From assembly GCA_041658345.1 (NCBI GenBank), contig JBBAAK010000003.1:67631-131630 (forward strand): a stretch of 64,000 nt of DNA, in the 5' to 3' direction. A program made the translations under genes and the position numbers. Origin of the DNA: JBAZYV01 sp041658345. GTDB taxonomy: Bacteria; Patescibacteriota; Gracilibacteria; UBA1369; 2-02-FULL-48-14. The notes under the pieces are model-generated. The model did no database searches. It was not told the origin of the DNA and worked only from the letters and a program-made list of their open reading frames with translations. Below are positions 8,137 to 16,985 of the stretch, in pieces. Every line of letters starts with the position of its first letter. Positions within the stretch are counted from its first letter, which is position 1.

Positions 8137-9165
8137 ATGGAGAATACTGAATCTTTTGTTAGGAGCCCGGGATGTAAGCCCGAGTTAAACAGGGTTGTTA
8201 TGCCTCGAGATTTGGTTGACCAAGAGGCTCCTATGTCCATGCCTGATTTTGTACGTTTGTTAAAGAGTTTGCGGGGTCAAGATGTTGTTACAAATGCTGA
8301 CGGTGAGTTTGATCGGCTTGCTGGGATGGTAGTTGGTCGTGCAGAAGGGGCGCCACTTGATAATGTTAGTGGTGCGGGCGGAACTGAGCTAAGCCCGAGT
8401 GGCAATAGATTGGTTTTGGTGTCGGAGTTCCCTCCAAACCTAAGGCGTCGTGATTATGGCCTCAGTGGTAGTCAGGTTTTTGAAAGTGTCGATTCGTTAA
8501 AGCGTCAGTTGAAGAATGCTGAACGTAATGTGGCGATTGCTTCGCCAACGATTGAGAGCAGGCCTGACATTCTTAATGGTATTGTAGGAGATATTAGGCG
8601 TTATATTTCTAGTTTGGATAATCATTTACTTTCCTTTCTTTTGTCCGGTCATGGTGACGCCGACGACGACCATGAAATTGCACTTATGTTCCAATTTAGA
8701 AGGAATTCTACAGTGGCTCGCTTTGAGAAAGGTAAACTCTTAAGGACTTTTCTTACGGGCGAATTTACAGAAAAAGACGACCTACGAAAAAGGTACCCCG
8801 CCCTTAACTCTCAGGACCCTAGTTCCTCTCTTTATTTCCATCTTAATGCTGGCCAAAGGCCTCTTTCCGGACTTGGTCTTGCGGAAGTTCGTTGTCTTGA
8901 TAATGGGAGGGGCATTACCCCCACCAGTTCACGTGGGGAATGGCTTGAGGAAAAATTTGCGCCTGCTGTAGCGAATGAATTAGCCCAAACGCCTACTTCG
9001 GGTTTTGCGTGCAAAGATGATTGCTTTTCAGTGAAAAATGCTTTTCAGGGCGTGCGGGCGAACGTTGTATCTGCTTCTGTCGCTGACTGTTCTTTGCATC
9101 TTTGCGTTGCCTTCCCAAACCAGGGTTATGCGGCTCAAGTGTTTAACGTCGGCATGGACGGCTAA
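8137..9165 (+). CDS. Hypothetical protein, 342 aa
   Basis: No family recognised. Soluble, no signal peptide or membrane helix. VRCLDNGRGITP (~residue 250) resembles the D-x-G-x-G box of GHKL ATPases, but I cannot find a matching N-box upstream, so this may be chance. It follows ftsZ by 44 bp. The start is an ATG with no Shine-Dalgarno. Confidence 0.6.
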   Translation: MENTESFVRSPGCKPELNRVVMPRDLVDQEAPMSMPDFVRLLKSLRGQDVVTNADGEFDRLAGMVVGRAEGAPLDNVSGAGGTELSPSGNRLVLVSEFPPNLRRRDYGLSGSQVFESVDSLKRQLKNAERNVAIASPTIESRPDILNGIVGDIRRYISSLDNHLLSFLLSGHGDADDDHEIALMFQFRRNSTVARFEKGKLLRTFLTGEFTEKDDLRKRYPALNSQDPSSSLYFHLNAGQRPLSGLGLAEVRCLDNGRGITPTSSRGEWLEEKFAPAVANELAQTPTSGFACKDDCFSVKNAFQGVRANVVSASVADCSLHLCVAFPNQGYAAQVFNVGMDG

Positions 9166-9209
9166 GGCTAGGATTTTGCCTTTGAGTTCTATACGCCCCT
9201 CTTTTTTGT

Positions 9210-9215
9210 TATACT
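9210..9215 (+). promoter_or_regulatory. Extended -10 of the FemABX gene (leaderless type)
   Basis: TATACT at 9210-9215, preceded by TG one base upstream (extended -10), six bases before the ATG at 9222. No good -35 is seen. Confidence 0.5.
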
Positions 9216-9221
9216 CACTGC

Positions 9222-10289
9222 ATGCACGTTCGATTATTAAAATCTTCTGATAAGGTTTTGCTTGATGAGTTTGTTTCTGGCCATAAAGATGGTTCTATTG
9301 AGCAAAGTTTTGCGTGGGGAGAGGTGCAAAAGGGTATCAGTGGGCGGGATGAGTTTTTTGTGTTTGGAGTTTTTGAAGATGGTGTTTCCGGAGATGGGGG
9401 CGGGCTTTGTGCGAGTTTGCTTGTGATTAGGCAGACGGCGCGGATGGGCAAAACTTGGCTTTGGGCTCCGCGTGGACCACTTTTGCCTCCTGTTGGCGAA
9501 GGTACTGGCGAGGATGCTCATGGCGAGGCTGACCTTGCTTGTGGGGCGTGGAAGGGGCTACTTAAAGAGTGCAAGGAGTTGGCAAGGCGTGGTGGCGATA
9601 TGTTTTTGCGAATTGAGCCTGGAATGATAGCTGGTGATGATTTTGATTTTGGCGGTGTCTTGGCGAACGAATGCTATGAACCAAGTTCAACTTTGGTTTT
9701 GGATTTGTCTGTGAGCGAGGAGTCGATTCTTAAACAAATGTCACAAAAAGGCAGGTACAATATTAAAATCGCGGAAAGGGAGGGCGTGCGAGTGCAAAGC
9801 TCTTGTATTACGTCCAAATGCGTGGATTTTGATGCGTTTTATGAGGTTTTGATTGAAACCGCCAAGCGCGATGGGTTCGCCGTGCATAATAAATCTTTTT
9901 ATGAGCATTTTATGGGGGTTTTGGGCGAGCGTGCCGTACTTTATACTGCTTACATTGGTGATGAACTGGTTGGCGGGCTAATTGCCACCCATTTTGGAGA
10001 TACGGCTACTTATTATTTTGGCGCATCTGCAGGGAAGTACCGCAATGCAATGGCTCCTTATGCCATGCAGTGGTTTGCAATTTGCGAGGCTAAACGACTT
10101 GGTTTTAAAAAGTATGATTTTCTTGGGATTGCGCCGGATGGTGAGGCTGGCAAAGACCACGTGCTTTCCGGAGTAACTCAGTTTAAGACTCGCTTTGGTG
10201 GCGCGCGCGTGGATTATAAAAAGGCGCGGGTTTTTGTTTATAGGCCTGTATGGGCATGGCTTTACAGGTTGGCAAAAAGGTTTGTGTAG
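9222..10289 (+). CDS. FemABX-family aminoacyltransferase
   Basis: 355 aa with two GNAT-like halves. QSFAWGEVQKG near the N terminus, LWAPRGPLLPP, then KGRYNIKIAEREGV (~residues 176-190) and the C-terminal FGASAGKYRNAMAPYAMQW...KKYDFLGIAPDGE follow the FemX/MurM/FmhB pattern. Enzymes of this family add amino acids from aminoacyl-tRNA to the lipid-linked peptidoglycan precursor (interpeptide bridge). A MurM-type role fits the other peptidoglycan genes in the window, but the amino acid added cannot be predicted. Confidence 0.88.
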   Translation: MHVRLLKSSDKVLLDEFVSGHKDGSIEQSFAWGEVQKGISGRDEFFVFGVFEDGVSGDGGGLCASLLVIRQTARMGKTWLWAPRGPLLPPVGEGTGEDAHGEADLACGAWKGLLKECKELARRGGDMFLRIEPGMIAGDDFDFGGVLANECYEPSSTLVLDLSVSEESILKQMSQKGRYNIKIAEREGVRVQSSCITSKCVDFDAFYEVLIETAKRDGFAVHNKSFYEHFMGVLGERAVLYTAYIGDELVGGLIATHFGDTATYYFGASAGKYRNAMAPYAMQWFAICEAKRLGFKKYDFLGIAPDGEAGKDHVLSGVTQFKTRFGGARVDYKKARVFVYRPVWAWLYRLAKRFV

Positions 10290-10349
10290 GGATTTTTGCG
10301 AGGGTGTCTGCCCGCTCCTTTCTTTTGTCATCCGGAAAAACACTACTTT

Positions 10350-10378
10350 CCCTTATTGTTACAATGTAACAATAAGGG
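10350..10378. promoter_or_regulatory. Perfect 14-bp inverted repeat around one base
   Basis: CCCTTATTGTTACA (10350-10363), a single A, then its exact complement TGTAACAATAAGGG (10365-10378). No T-run follows, so it is not a typical terminator; an operator for a dimeric regulator or a processed hairpin is possible. Confidence 0.6.
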
Positions 10379-10439
10379 ATTTTGAGAAAAATGGGACGCA
10401 GAAGCTGTGTACGCACGCCTGCCCGGGCGGACGCTGAGC

Positions 10440-10459
10440 ATCTGTGCACGTGCACAGAT
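10440..10459. promoter_or_regulatory. Perfect 20-bp palindrome
   Basis: ATCTGTGCACGTGCACAGAT, fully symmetric, followed by TTTGTC. It lies 61 bp after the previous palindrome in the same 264-bp gap, which otherwise holds no gene. Either a short-stem terminator or an operator. Confidence 0.55.
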
Positions 10460-10553
10460 TTTGTCTCGATTTTTGGCTTAGGGAAGCCGTTTTGGTTGCA
10501 CTTTTCCGCGAAAATGGCGTAATGTTATGCATTATTAAATAGCGAGTTTAATC

Positions 10554-11399
10554 ATGATAAAGCCCGAGCTAGATTACAGACAGCTTAGGAGTGAAATCCT
10601 AAAGGAGCCGGGCGTGGTTGATAAAGCCGAGGGATACTTTTCGGATGGGAGTGTTGTTTTAGGACAAAGACATAAAGTGGTACTTGCTATGAAAAAGGCC
10701 ATGCCATTGAGAGATGAGATAACTATCCGTGGTCTGACTGCCGTTATGAGGGATGATGACTCTTATGTAGCGGTGGAAAGGCCTATTTTCGTGTGCCCTG
10801 AATGGAGGGTACTACCGTTAGTTAGAAATGCAGAGAGTAGGATGTTTGAAGCGCGAAGAATTGGGAAGAGAATGGATCCCCTAGATAAGCTTCTTGTGAA
10901 ATGGTACTTGGCAGAAAGATTGGAACATGAAATGTTCAGTGCATACGTTGCCGGACCTGCTTTATTAAGCAATAAATTAGGTAGAACTTTCAGCGCAAAG
11001 TTGCTGAAGATCCTTGGTTACGATCAACTCTTCGCTGGCACCTATTTTGACACAACTCCAGAAGCCCTACTTTATGAGCTCGGAACCAATGCCGTCTCTC
11101 ATGGAACTGATTATGGCAAAAATGGGGCCGTAAAAGTAGAGTGGTTCGGGCGCAAAGAGCAGGTGCTCGTGGGGTTTACTCAGCCTGGAGAGTTTAATCT
11201 GCGGAAAGCTCTTGCCGGGGCTAAATCAAGACCTGCCAGGCCAAAGGTGGAAAATGCGACTGAATGGAATTATGTAAATGAGGCCTGCCGTTTAAGAGGC
11301 AATGGCTTTAAGAATTTTGTTAAATGCCCTTTTGCAATTAACGCCTCTTATTATCCGGATGCGGACACTACTACAACTTTTATGCACGTGAGGGTTTAG
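10554..11399 (+). CDS. GHKL (HATPase_c)-domain protein, RsbW-like
   Basis: 281 aa. The C-terminal part has the N-box LLYELGTNAVSHGTDYGKNG (~residues 170-190), the E..NA..HG form seen in anti-sigma kinases of the RsbW type and in some histidine kinases. The N-terminal ~150 residues match nothing I know. The DxGxG box is poorly kept (VGFTQPGEFNL). No membrane segment. A serine kinase or ATP-binding regulator is the likely class, and the target is unknown. Two perfect palindromes sit upstream. Confidence 0.6.
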   Translation: MIKPELDYRQLRSEILKEPGVVDKAEGYFSDGSVVLGQRHKVVLAMKKAMPLRDEITIRGLTAVMRDDDSYVAVERPIFVCPEWRVLPLVRNAESRMFEARRIGKRMDPLDKLLVKWYLAERLEHEMFSAYVAGPALLSNKLGRTFSAKLLKILGYDQLFAGTYFDTTPEALLYELGTNAVSHGTDYGKNGAVKVEWFGRKEQVLVGFTQPGEFNLRKALAGAKSRPARPKVENATEWNYVNEACRLRGNGFKNFVKCPFAINASYYPDADTTTTFMHVRV

Positions 11400-11405
11400 G
11401 CGTCT

Positions 11406-11912
11406 TTAAATCTGATTTTCTTCTTTTTTGCGTTTTTTGCCTTTGTCCTCTTTTAGGCTAAGGGCGCGGTCTATGAATAAAACGCCGTCCAGGTGGTCGA
11501 TTTCGTGCTGAATTATGCGGGCGTTAAAGTGCACAAGTTCGAGGGCTTGCTCCTGATTTTTTAGGTTTTTGTAGCGTACAATAATCTTACTTGCTCTTTC
11601 CACTTGGCCCCAAACTCCCGGAATGCTTAAACAACCTTCTTCGCCGATCTCTGTGGCATCCGAAATTTCTATTATTTCCGGATTTAGCATTGGCAAAATT
11701 ATCTCGTTTTTTTCGCCCGGATTTAGTTTGCAAACTATCATCCTAATGTTGCGTCCAACCTGTGGGGAGGCGAGGCCAACTCCACGTTCTTCATCCATGG
11801 TTTTAATCATGTCCATGGCAAAATTTTTGAGTTCGGCGGTAGCTCCGGCAATCTCTTTTGAGGGTGTGCGGAGGGTTTTGTTGTCTGTGCCTTTTTCGAC
11901 TTTTAAGCTCAT
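11406..11912 (-). CDS. def: Peptide deformylase
   Basis: 168 aa. All three motifs are present: GVGLASPQVG (motif I, with Ser where most have Ala), EEGCLSIPG (motif II with the metal-binding Cys) and QHEIDHLDGVLF (motif III HExxH). It removes the formyl group from nascent proteins. A Lys/Glu-rich tail follows residue ~155. The start overlaps the end of prfB by 4 bp, so the two are co-translated. Confidence 0.97.
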   Translation of the reverse strand: MSLKVEKGTDNKTLRTPSKEIAGATAELKNFAMDMIKTMDEERGVGLASPQVGRNIRMIVCKLNPGEKNEIILPMLNPEIIEISDATEIGEEGCLSIPGVWGQVERASKIIVRYKNLKNQEQALELVHFNARIIQHEIDHLDGVLFIDRALSLKEDKGKKRKKEENQI

Positions 11913-12997
11913 ATGTTGGTAGATTTTAGGCTGGCCTCCAGGAACTCGTCAAGGTTGCCGTTGAGCACGTCTTCAACCTGGCTGGTTTCGCAGTCCGTGC
12001 GGTGATCTTTAACCATTTGGTATGGTTGCAAAACGTAAGAACGAATTTGATTTCCCCAAGAATGTTGCACATGTTCGCCCTTAATTTCTTGAATGTTTTG
12101 CAGGTGATGTTGTTCTTTTAGTGCGACTAATTTACTTTTTAAAATGGCTAGGGCAACTTGCCTGTTTTGGAGTTGACTTCTTTCTGTTTGGCAGGCGATG
12201 GTAAGCCCTGTTGGCCTATGCGTTAAATGCACGGCTGAATTGGTTTTATTCACATTTTGCCCGCCCGCACCGCCGGCTCTACAAAATTCCCATTCCAGGT
12301 CATCATCTTTAATCTCAAGATCAGTTTCTGCGATTTCGGGAGTTACTTCAACAAGCGCAAAGGAAGTTTCACGCGTGTGTTTTGCGTTAAAAGGTGATAG
12401 GCGGACCAGTCGATGCACTCCGTGTTCGTGTTTTAAATATCCATAAACATAAGTGCCGTCCACCTTAAAAGATGCGCTTTTTATACCGGCCTCTTCAGCT
12501 GGATTTAAGTCTAATTCTGTGGTTTTCCAGCCCTGCTTTTCGGCGTATCTTAAATACATGCGCATCAGCATTTCTGCAAAATCTTGGGCGTCCACACCTC
12601 CTGTGCCCGCATGGAAAGATATGATTGCGTTGTTTTGATCATAAGGACCGCTCAAATAAAGCTCATTGCTTAAGTGTGCGTGCTGTTTTTCCGCAACGGT
12701 TAAATCTTTTTCCAGTTGAGCGACTGTTTCTTTGTCGTCCGGTAAAATCATATCTGTTAAATCGAGCAGGTCTTTTACGTCTTTTGCTATTTTCTCCCAG
12801 TTTTCTATGGTTCCGCGGATAAATCCTGCTTCTTTTGAGATTTTTTGCGCAGATTCTTGATCATTCCAAAAATTAGGTGCTGACATCTTTGCTTCCAGCT
12901 CAACTAGGGCTGATTTTTTTTGTGGCAAATCAAGATGAGAAAGTGATTTTTGCACTTCGTCTTGGAGGAGTAGTAGGCGGTCTTTGATTTCTTGCAT
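11909..12997 (-). CDS. prfB: Peptide chain release factor 2
   Basis: 362 aa. GGAGGQNVNKTNSAVHL holds the catalytic GGQ, and RLSPFNAKHTRE holds the SPF tripeptide that reads UGA, so this is RF2 and not RF1. The frame is continuous: around LSHLDLPQKKSALVELE there is no in-frame UGA, so the programmed frameshift known from E. coli prfB is absent. An RF2 gene agrees with UGA being a stop codon here. Followed by def. Confidence 0.97.
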   Translation of the reverse strand: MQEIKDRLLLLQDEVQKSLSHLDLPQKKSALVELEAKMSAPNFWNDQESAQKISKEAGFIRGTIENWEKIAKDVKDLLDLTDMILPDDKETVAQLEKDLTVAEKQHAHLSNELYLSGPYDQNNAIISFHAGTGGVDAQDFAEMLMRMYLRYAEKQGWKTTELDLNPAEEAGIKSASFKVDGTYVYGYLKHEHGVHRLVRLSPFNAKHTRETSFALVEVTPEIAETDLEIKDDDLEWEFCRAGGAGGQNVNKTNSAVHLTHRPTGLTIACQTERSQLQNRQVALAILKSKLVALKEQHHLQNIQEIKGEHVQHSWGNQIRSYVLQPYQMVKDHRTDCETSQVEDVLNGNLDEFLEASLKSTNI

Positions 12998-12999
12998 TA

Positions 13000-14064
13000 T
13001 TAAAATAAATTATCTATCACAAGATCCGTAAGGGCAATGAGTAGGTTTTTGCCTGGCGTTTGGCCTGCGCTTAGGCCGTTTTGTACGGCCCTTAGAATTG
13101 GAACTAGTTTTTCGCTGACTCCTGCCGGTAAGCGGTTGGCGTAGATTGTCACCTCAAATCCATCAACTGTTAAGGTGTTTGGCGTTAGAGTGTTACTACT
13201 GCCGGCCTGCAGTAATGAGGATAGAAGTCCAACAAATTTGAATGCTTTGCCCTGAAATATTATCTCCGGATTAAGTGAGTACAAACTCGTAATAATTTCG
13301 TTTCTCAAAAAAACAATTGAAGATTTTTTGGGTGGGGTTAAGAGTGGGTTTTGCAGGCTGAGGTATAGGTTTTTCATGGTGTCTGAAAAGGCTTTGAGCT
13401 TGAGTGGGCTCTGGGTCTGGTGCATGCGGGCATTCATGTTTTCAAAAAGAGGTTTTAGCACTCCACTGGCCTGGGGAATTTCTTTCTCCACCAAGCTTGT
13501 GACCTTTTCCGTGAACACGTCTGACATTAGGTCTATGCGAGCCCGGGGCCCAACTGCTAGTTCTACACGCGCTGGCGTGTCTATAACCGTGAGCACCCCT
13601 TCCGTTAAAAGGCGTGACTCAATAGTTCCTACCAATTTACCCATATCATAAGAGGCTCGTGCGCCTTTCTCTTCTTTCGTTTTTTCCCACCATGCGCCTA
13701 GGCTCTCGTTTATCAAAAGTCCCGCCCCTATTAAAACCTGTGGATCTTCTCTTATCGCAACAAGATCTTGAACCAGAACGTAGACGGTCTCTTGGGGGTG
13801 AGAAACTATGCTATTCGCCAGGGCTGCCATGTTTTCGCTTGTCTCGAGGATGGAATCTACTAATCCTTCGGCGAAAAGGGTTGGGTCAAAACCGGTTAGG
13901 ACTTTGGAAAGCTCTATACATTGCTCGTCCTTATAAACCTCTTTTACTGCCTCTTGCGCCACGTAGTGTAGCACATTGCGGACGCCTTTTTCCGTCCAGG
14001 TGAGGTCTTCACGGGTAAGTGCGGGCTCTTTTGTCTTTGGGGCTGGTTTGGGTGCTTCCTCCAT
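13000..14064 (-). CDS. Hypothetical protein, 354 aa
   Basis: No family recognised. Begins with a Pro/Lys/Glu-rich stretch (residues 1-20), then a helical soluble protein without signal peptide. It lies 2 bp upstream of prfB on the same strand, so it probably shares the prfB-def transcript. TATACA (14071-14076 on the plus strand, complementary) sits six bases before the ATG, a leaderless-type promoter in the gap shared with the divergent flippase gene. Confidence 0.65.
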   Translation of the reverse strand: MEEAPKPAPKTKEPALTREDLTWTEKGVRNVLHYVAQEAVKEVYKDEQCIELSKVLTGFDPTLFAEGLVDSILETSENMAALANSIVSHPQETVYVLVQDLVAIREDPQVLIGAGLLINESLGAWWEKTKEEKGARASYDMGKLVGTIESRLLTEGVLTVIDTPARVELAVGPRARIDLMSDVFTEKVTSLVEKEIPQASGVLKPLFENMNARMHQTQSPLKLKAFSDTMKNLYLSLQNPLLTPPKKSSIVFLRNEIITSLYSLNPEIIFQGKAFKFVGLLSSLLQAGSSNTLTPNTLTVDGFEVTIYANRLPAGVSEKLVPILRAVQNGLSAGQTPGKNLLIALTDLVIDNLF

Positions 14065-14138
14065 ATCAGTTGTATATTACTAGGCACACTCTAAAGGATT
14101 TGTTTTGGTCGTCAAGACGCACTAGAATACCTGCGACT

Positions 14139-15620
14139 ATGTCTACTGCAAAGAAAATCCTCGGGAATACCATTGTGCAAATTGTTGGGCGCGCGGTAAT
14201 GGCGGTAACGAGCATTGTGATTTTAAAGGCGATTTCGCAGTTTTTGAGCGTGGAAGGTTATGGAATGTATACCGCTGTGTTTGAGTTTTTGGCGTTTTTT
14301 GGGATTGCTGCGGATTTTGGACTTTTTACAATTGGTGTACGTGAAATGGGGAAGGGCGTGCGAGATAAAAACTTTATAGTCGGCAACATTTTTGGCATGA
14401 GACTCCTTACGGCAATTTTAATGATGTGCTTGGCTGTGATTTCTGTTTTTTTAATCCCACAGTACCAGGGAACTTTTATTCCAATCGGGGTCGCGATTGC
14501 GTCGCTATCTGTGTTTTTGTCCATTATGCAGGGCACCACTTCCAGCGTTTTGCAGGTTGAACTTAAGATGCAGTACGCAACAATCGGGCTGGTTGTTGGC
14601 AAGGTGGTTTCTATGCTTTGGATGCTTGCAACTATTTATATTTTTTACAAAGGGGCTCCCGGGCAAGGTGCCTTTAATCAATTGATGGTCGCCGGCGTGG
14701 TTGGAAATCTTTTTGCCTTTGTTTATACCTTCCTTTATGCCATTAAATTTGCGCGGATTCGTCCGCAGTTTGCACGTGAATATTGGAAGGAGATTTTGGT
14801 CGGAGCTTTCCCTTATGGAATCGCGCTAATCTTGAATATGATTTATTTTAGGATTTCGAGCATTATGATTTTGTTTATAAAGGGGCCGACTGAGCTTGGT
14901 TTTTATGGCCCGCCAATGCGAATACTCGAGATCTTGAATGTGATTCCGGTTTATTTTATGAACAGCGTTTTGCCGGTTTTGTCTCGCGCGGTTAGGGAGG
15001 ATGCCAAAAAAGCGGTGCGAATCTTGCAGTTGGCTTTTAATTTTATGTTTTTGGCGGGCCTTCCGATGGCGATTGGGCTTTATATTTTGGCCTATCCTGT
15101 GATTTTTTTAATCACACAGCCGGAGTTTTTGAGCCAGCTTGATAAGGGTATTTATGGCTCCGATGTGGCCCTACAGATTTTGGTGGTTTCTATGTTCTTT
15201 TCGTTTTTAAACAGTGTGTTTAATTACTCGCTGATTGCTTTAAATAAACAGGGGCTACTCCTTTGGGTGAATGGCGGAGCTTCAATTTTAAACTTTTTGG
15301 TAAATCTGTTTGTGATTCCGCTCTGGGGCTTCCGCGGTGCTGCGCTCACAAGTGTTTGCACAGAGATTTTTATATTGATTTGTTCTTGGGCCTTGGCACG
15401 CAAATACATCGCCTACAGGTTTGATGTGCTTGGCTTGGTCAAAATTACTTTTGCCGGCGCTGTGATGGGGCTTGTGGTTTTCTTTTTGCAAGAGCCGTCT
15501 TACTACTGGTTTAATATGCAAAATCTAAACGTGATCTTTTTATCTGTGGTGGGCGCAGTAGTTTACTGTTCCCTGGTTTTACTTCTTAAGGTTGTGCCAA
15601 AAGAGGTGAGGGGTGCTTAG
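14139..15620 (+). CDS. Wzx-like polysaccharide flippase (MOP superfamily)
   Basis: 493 aa from the ATG at 14139. An upstream in-frame ATG at 14019 is rejected because it lies inside the divergent gene and upstream of the promoter (TTGTTT, 17 bp, TAGAAT, about 10 bases before 14139). About 12-14 hydrophobic segments, with the family start KKILGNTIVQIVGRAVMAV and VEGYGMYTAVFEFLAFFGIAADFGL. Such proteins move lipid-linked glycan units across the inner membrane. The O-antigen ligase at 31277 and the glycosyltransferase at 1 fit the same surface-glycan pathway. Confidence 0.88.
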   Translation: MSTAKKILGNTIVQIVGRAVMAVTSIVILKAISQFLSVEGYGMYTAVFEFLAFFGIAADFGLFTIGVREMGKGVRDKNFIVGNIFGMRLLTAILMMCLAVISVFLIPQYQGTFIPIGVAIASLSVFLSIMQGTTSSVLQVELKMQYATIGLVVGKVVSMLWMLATIYIFYKGAPGQGAFNQLMVAGVVGNLFAFVYTFLYAIKFARIRPQFAREYWKEILVGAFPYGIALILNMIYFRISSIMILFIKGPTELGFYGPPMRILEILNVIPVYFMNSVLPVLSRAVREDAKKAVRILQLAFNFMFLAGLPMAIGLYILAYPVIFLITQPEFLSQLDKGIYGSDVALQILVVSMFFSFLNSVFNYSLIALNKQGLLLWVNGGASILNFLVNLFVIPLWGFRGAALTSVCTEIFILICSWALARKYIAYRFDVLGLVKITFAGAVMGLVVFFLQEPSYYWFNMQNLNVIFLSVVGAVVYCSLVLLLKVVPKEVRGA

Positions 15621-16856
15621 TTATTGGGTTACCTTAAGGTCGTATTCGTCTGCCGGGTCTTGGCCTAAAGTATATTCTCGGGAAGTTTTACATGTACCGT
15701 CTTTCTGCTTTTTTGTGCATTCCCACCAGCTATCATTTTGCGAAGATGGCTGTAGGTCTATACAAGAGACTGTGTCACAAAAAGTGGCTGACTGTTGATA
15801 GTTCGGCTCCCCGTCTATAAACCTGGCAGTTATGCTCCAAGCCCCTGGGGCGGATAATTTAGCCTGTCCATGTGGCATGGCTTCCCAATTACGGCCCGAG
15901 TCGTCAACCTGTGGCTTATATTGCCCTTCTCCATAGATTGTCCCCTCGCCGTTTGCTATTGCAACAAATGGTCCTGTGCCTAGAACGGAGCTCTTGTCCC
16001 CGTTTGTGTCTGTCCCTGGAGAAACTGTATATGTGTTTGCGCTCGTGCTCATTCCTTTTGCACGTGCTTCTAGCGCGCCGATAGAAAAATCTATAACGGC
16101 GTTGCCCTCTTTAATCTCCTCTGCGGTAAAGTACGCCTCGGCTGCGTCCGCAACAAAATCCCTACCGGCCTTGCCTCGTGGGCTTGCTCCGTCTCCAAAT
16201 GGCATAACTGGTGTAATGGATTCCCTTTTGTTTGGGTGTAGCGCCCTGTATTCCATTTTTGCCCTCTGGGCATCTGTGCCATTAAAATATTCTGGAGTGT
16301 AAACTATATTAGGAATGCCATTAACCGTTACAATGGCTCCAAGCGCTGGGTAGTTTGTACTTGTTTCGTACAAAGCGTTGTCTTGTCCCAAACAGATTTG
16401 TTGGTCTGCTGTAAAATACTGAAGTGGTACTGTTTTGCCGAAGAATTCCTTTGTGCGAGCCCAAACCCCATTTTCGAGGGGCTTGATTCCTGCCGGGCCT
16501 GCGTTTAACAATATTGGGTTGAGTGTTGCTACATCTAGCGCCTGCTTGCGAGCGGCTTGAATTGCTGCTATTTGTTTGTCTGAACACTCTTTGCGCTCTG
16601 CAAGCAGGGTTTCTGTGGTTTCGCCTAAAATAAAGCCGCCAACTGAGTTGTCCCTTATGGAATCTCTTCCTTCCGCAACTTGGCCTACCATCGCTTGCAG
16701 GGCCCCTATGTCGTGATTGCCCTCGTCGGTTTTGGACAAATTAAATGCGCGTTCTCCCGGTTCTTGTGGTGATTCGTCTCTGGCACAACGCCCAATTGCT
16801 CCAGTTGTGAGCAAAGCCCCCAATGCGCCTATTCCTAATGCTTTTCCCCAGCCCAT
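15621..16856 (-). CDS. Secreted or membrane-anchored hypothetical protein, 411 aa
   Basis: N terminus MGWGKALGIGALGALLTTG is a hydrophobic signal or anchor segment; GRCARDE follows, which is not a good lipobox. The rest is polar, with Cys pairs near the C terminus (FCDTVSCIDLQ, WWECTKKQKDGTCKT), as in exported proteins with disulfides. No family recognised. The stop directly abuts that of the convergent flippase gene. Confidence 0.6.
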   Translation of the reverse strand: MGWGKALGIGALGALLTTGAIGRCARDESPQEPGERAFNLSKTDEGNHDIGALQAMVGQVAEGRDSIRDNSVGGFILGETTETLLAERKECSDKQIAAIQAARKQALDVATLNPILLNAGPAGIKPLENGVWARTKEFFGKTVPLQYFTADQQICLGQDNALYETSTNYPALGAIVTVNGIPNIVYTPEYFNGTDAQRAKMEYRALHPNKRESITPVMPFGDGASPRGKAGRDFVADAAEAYFTAEEIKEGNAVIDFSIGALEARAKGMSTSANTYTVSPGTDTNGDKSSVLGTGPFVAIANGEGTIYGEGQYKPQVDDSGRNWEAMPHGQAKLSAPGAWSITARFIDGEPNYQQSATFCDTVSCIDLQPSSQNDSWWECTKKQKDGTCKTSREYTLGQDPADEYDLKVTQ

Positions 16857-16913
16857 GGTAGTTTTTGTAAAAAGTGATGCAATCCTACCATGTTTTGGCG
16901 AGTTGTCAAGGGC

Positions 16914-16985
16914 CTGACGTGTGAAAATATGTTTCGCGGTTAACCCTCGAGGGGTTGCGCGTCAACAAACCGGCATTTTGTGAAG
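16914..16985. repeat. Dispersed palindromic repeat, copy R3
   Basis: TGACGTGTGAAAATATGTTT at the left end matches R2, and GCGTCAACAAACCGGCATTTTGTGAAG at the right matches R1. The palindrome core is changed to AACCCTCGAGGGGTT, so several bases on both arms differ together. It runs into the 3' end of murD (16962-16985). Confidence 0.75.

Noticed and set aside
8137..9165. GHKL ATPase call from DNGRGI
   Set aside because: No N-box is seen before it, so the motif alone does not support the fold.
14019..14138. Longer N terminus of the flippase
   Set aside because: It would lie within the divergent gene and upstream of the promoter; the family start is at 14139.
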